DNA of 64,000 nucleotides from Tubulanus polymorphus (Eukaryota > Nemertea > Palaeonemertea > Tubulaniformes > Tubulanidae), in assembly GCF_964204645.1 (NCBI RefSeq), contig NC_134029.1, positions 10,592,850 to 10,656,849 of the forward strand. Reading direction: 5' to 3'. Numbering within the stretch: position 1 is the stretch's first letter; each line of letters opens with the position of its first letter. The notes under the pieces were generated by a model. That model was not told where the DNA came from and made no database searches. It saw only the letters and a program-made list of their open reading frames with translations. The position numbers were made by a program, and so were the translations under genes. Below, piece by piece: positions 63,054 through 64,000 of the stretch.

Positions 63054-63257
63054 CTTAAAATAATCATGTAAATGAATAACATTTAAATTGACAGATTATT
63101 CAATATAAAAGTATATATTTACAACATTATTTCAATATTCATATTTGTGTGAGTTAGATTTTTAAACATTAAAAGTGTTAGTAAAGTGTGTTTGAAATAA
63201 TGCATATATAAATCATTGAACTTCTAAAATCAATTTAAAAAAAAATTTAGTATTAAA

Positions 63258-64000
63258 ATGGAAGCAAATAAGTACTACTGTCCAACATGTAATATCAATA
63301 TAGATAAATCCCAAAAAGCAAGACACAATAAAACTAAAACACATTTAGAGAATAAATTGAAACTAGAATATGAATATGATATATTAGAAACTAAATTAGA
63401 TGAATTAAAGAATGAAAAAGAAACATATAAAACTGATACATGTAATCAATCATTCAGTGATAAAAGATATTATAAAGAACATTTAAAATCTAAAAGTCAT
63501 ATTAGAAATAAGAATTATGATATTTTAGGTGAAGATTATTTTGATAAAGATAATGATAAGAAACAGAAGACAATTAAAAGCATAACAAATAAATTAAACA
63601 ATAAAAGACCATACATGGAAGATGTAAGAAAATATATTAATTCATTAGATAATAAAAAAGATATAGAGATAACCGAAGCATTTAAAAGTGATATTGGCCC
63701 AGCAGCTATCGAGTTTAAATTTCATAAAGGAAAAACATTAGAAGAAAATAAAAAACATTTAGAAAATATGAAAGAAATAATAAAAATAATAACTGATGTT
63801 GAATATCCTAAAATAAGTATATCTTCTAAAGTTAAATTCATAAAATCTGAAGATAAACCAATATATAATATAAATTCTCATTCACAACATATTATATATA
63901 AACAACATATAGATGATAAATTAGATAAATGTTATAATGAAGTAAAAACTAAAATAGAAGAGAAATATTTTGAAGGATCTAGTTTAATATTTGATGAAAT
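63258..64000 (+). CDS. Polinton/Maverick-type DNA polymerase, N-terminal part, copy 2 (runs off the window)
   Basis: ATG at 63258; open for 247 codons to the window edge. It begins MEANKYYCPTCNINID and is nearly identical to the N-terminal part of copy 1. Where copy 1 has a shortened A-run and shifts frame (near 22656), this copy stays open. The second finger is damaged here: ETYKTDTC replaces ETYKCDTC, losing one zinc ligand. The AT-rich 5' leader and foldback precede it as in copy 1. Confidence 0.85.
   Translation, partial: MEANKYYCPTCNINIDKSQKARHNKTKTHLENKLKLEYEYDILETKLDELKNEKETYKTDTCNQSFSDKRYYKEHLKSKSHIRNKNYDILGEDYFDKDNDKKQKTIKSITNKLNNKRPYMEDVRKYINSLDNKKDIEITEAFKSDIGPAAIEFKFHKGKTLEENKKHLENMKEIIKIITDVEYPKISISSKVKFIKSEDKPIYNINSHSQHIIYKQHIDDKLDKCYNEVKTKIEEKYFEGSSLIFDE

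Overview
The window looks like nuclear DNA from an aquatic invertebrate animal. Host genes are split by GT-AG introns, intergenic DNA is crowded with transposons and miniature elements, and a tRNA-derived SINE, a Penelope-like element, a Ty3/gypsy element, a DIRS-like element and Polinton-type DNA polymerase genes all occur. The phylum cannot be fixed from the sequence alone.

Three host genes can be supported. (1) At 10674-11080 (+) lie the last two exons of an AtuA/DUF1446-family protein; its upstream exons are not visible and probably lie left of the window, which would place the Penelope and gypsy elements in an intron. (2) At 16988-19072 (-) is a tiny two-exon gene for a 49-residue protein resembling the mitochondrial import subunit Tom5, with an intron of about 1.9 kb and a poly(A) signal. 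(3) At 42340-60433 (-) is a complete seven-exon ribose-phosphate pyrophosphokinase (PRPS) gene whose exons add up to exactly 318 codons plus stop. Two further phase-compatible terminal exons sit 12.5 kb downstream (29628-29720 and 29744-29878), so transcripts could end in three ways.

Layout: 1-1064 Penelope-like 3' end with a hammerhead-ribozyme-like motif; 1065-8870 a gypsy element (-) with 195-bp LTRs about 97% identical and an additional SGNH-hydrolase-like ORF between pol and the 3' LTR; 9.5-10.5 kb a Helentron-like repeat with internal 145-bp units (second copy 56.1-57.2 kb); 11-19 kb MITEs, a 154-bp tandem array and Tom5; 19.5-23.6 kb a very AT-rich, broken family-B DNA polymerase gene ending in a 189-bp foldback; 23.6-29.6 kb mostly featureless; 29.6-60.4 kb PRPS, whose introns and 3' side hold a DIRS-like element (32.2-36 kb), a 320-bp triplication, many MITEs, a SINE and LINE scraps; 61.2-61.8 kb a 108-bp tandem array; 62.9-64.0 kb a second copy of the foldback and polymerase gene in opposite orientation, running off the window.

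Most of the mobile-element genes are broken by frameshifts or stops. The points most worth following up are the SGNH ORF in the gypsy element, the alternative PRPS termini, and the foldback-capped polymerase elements.
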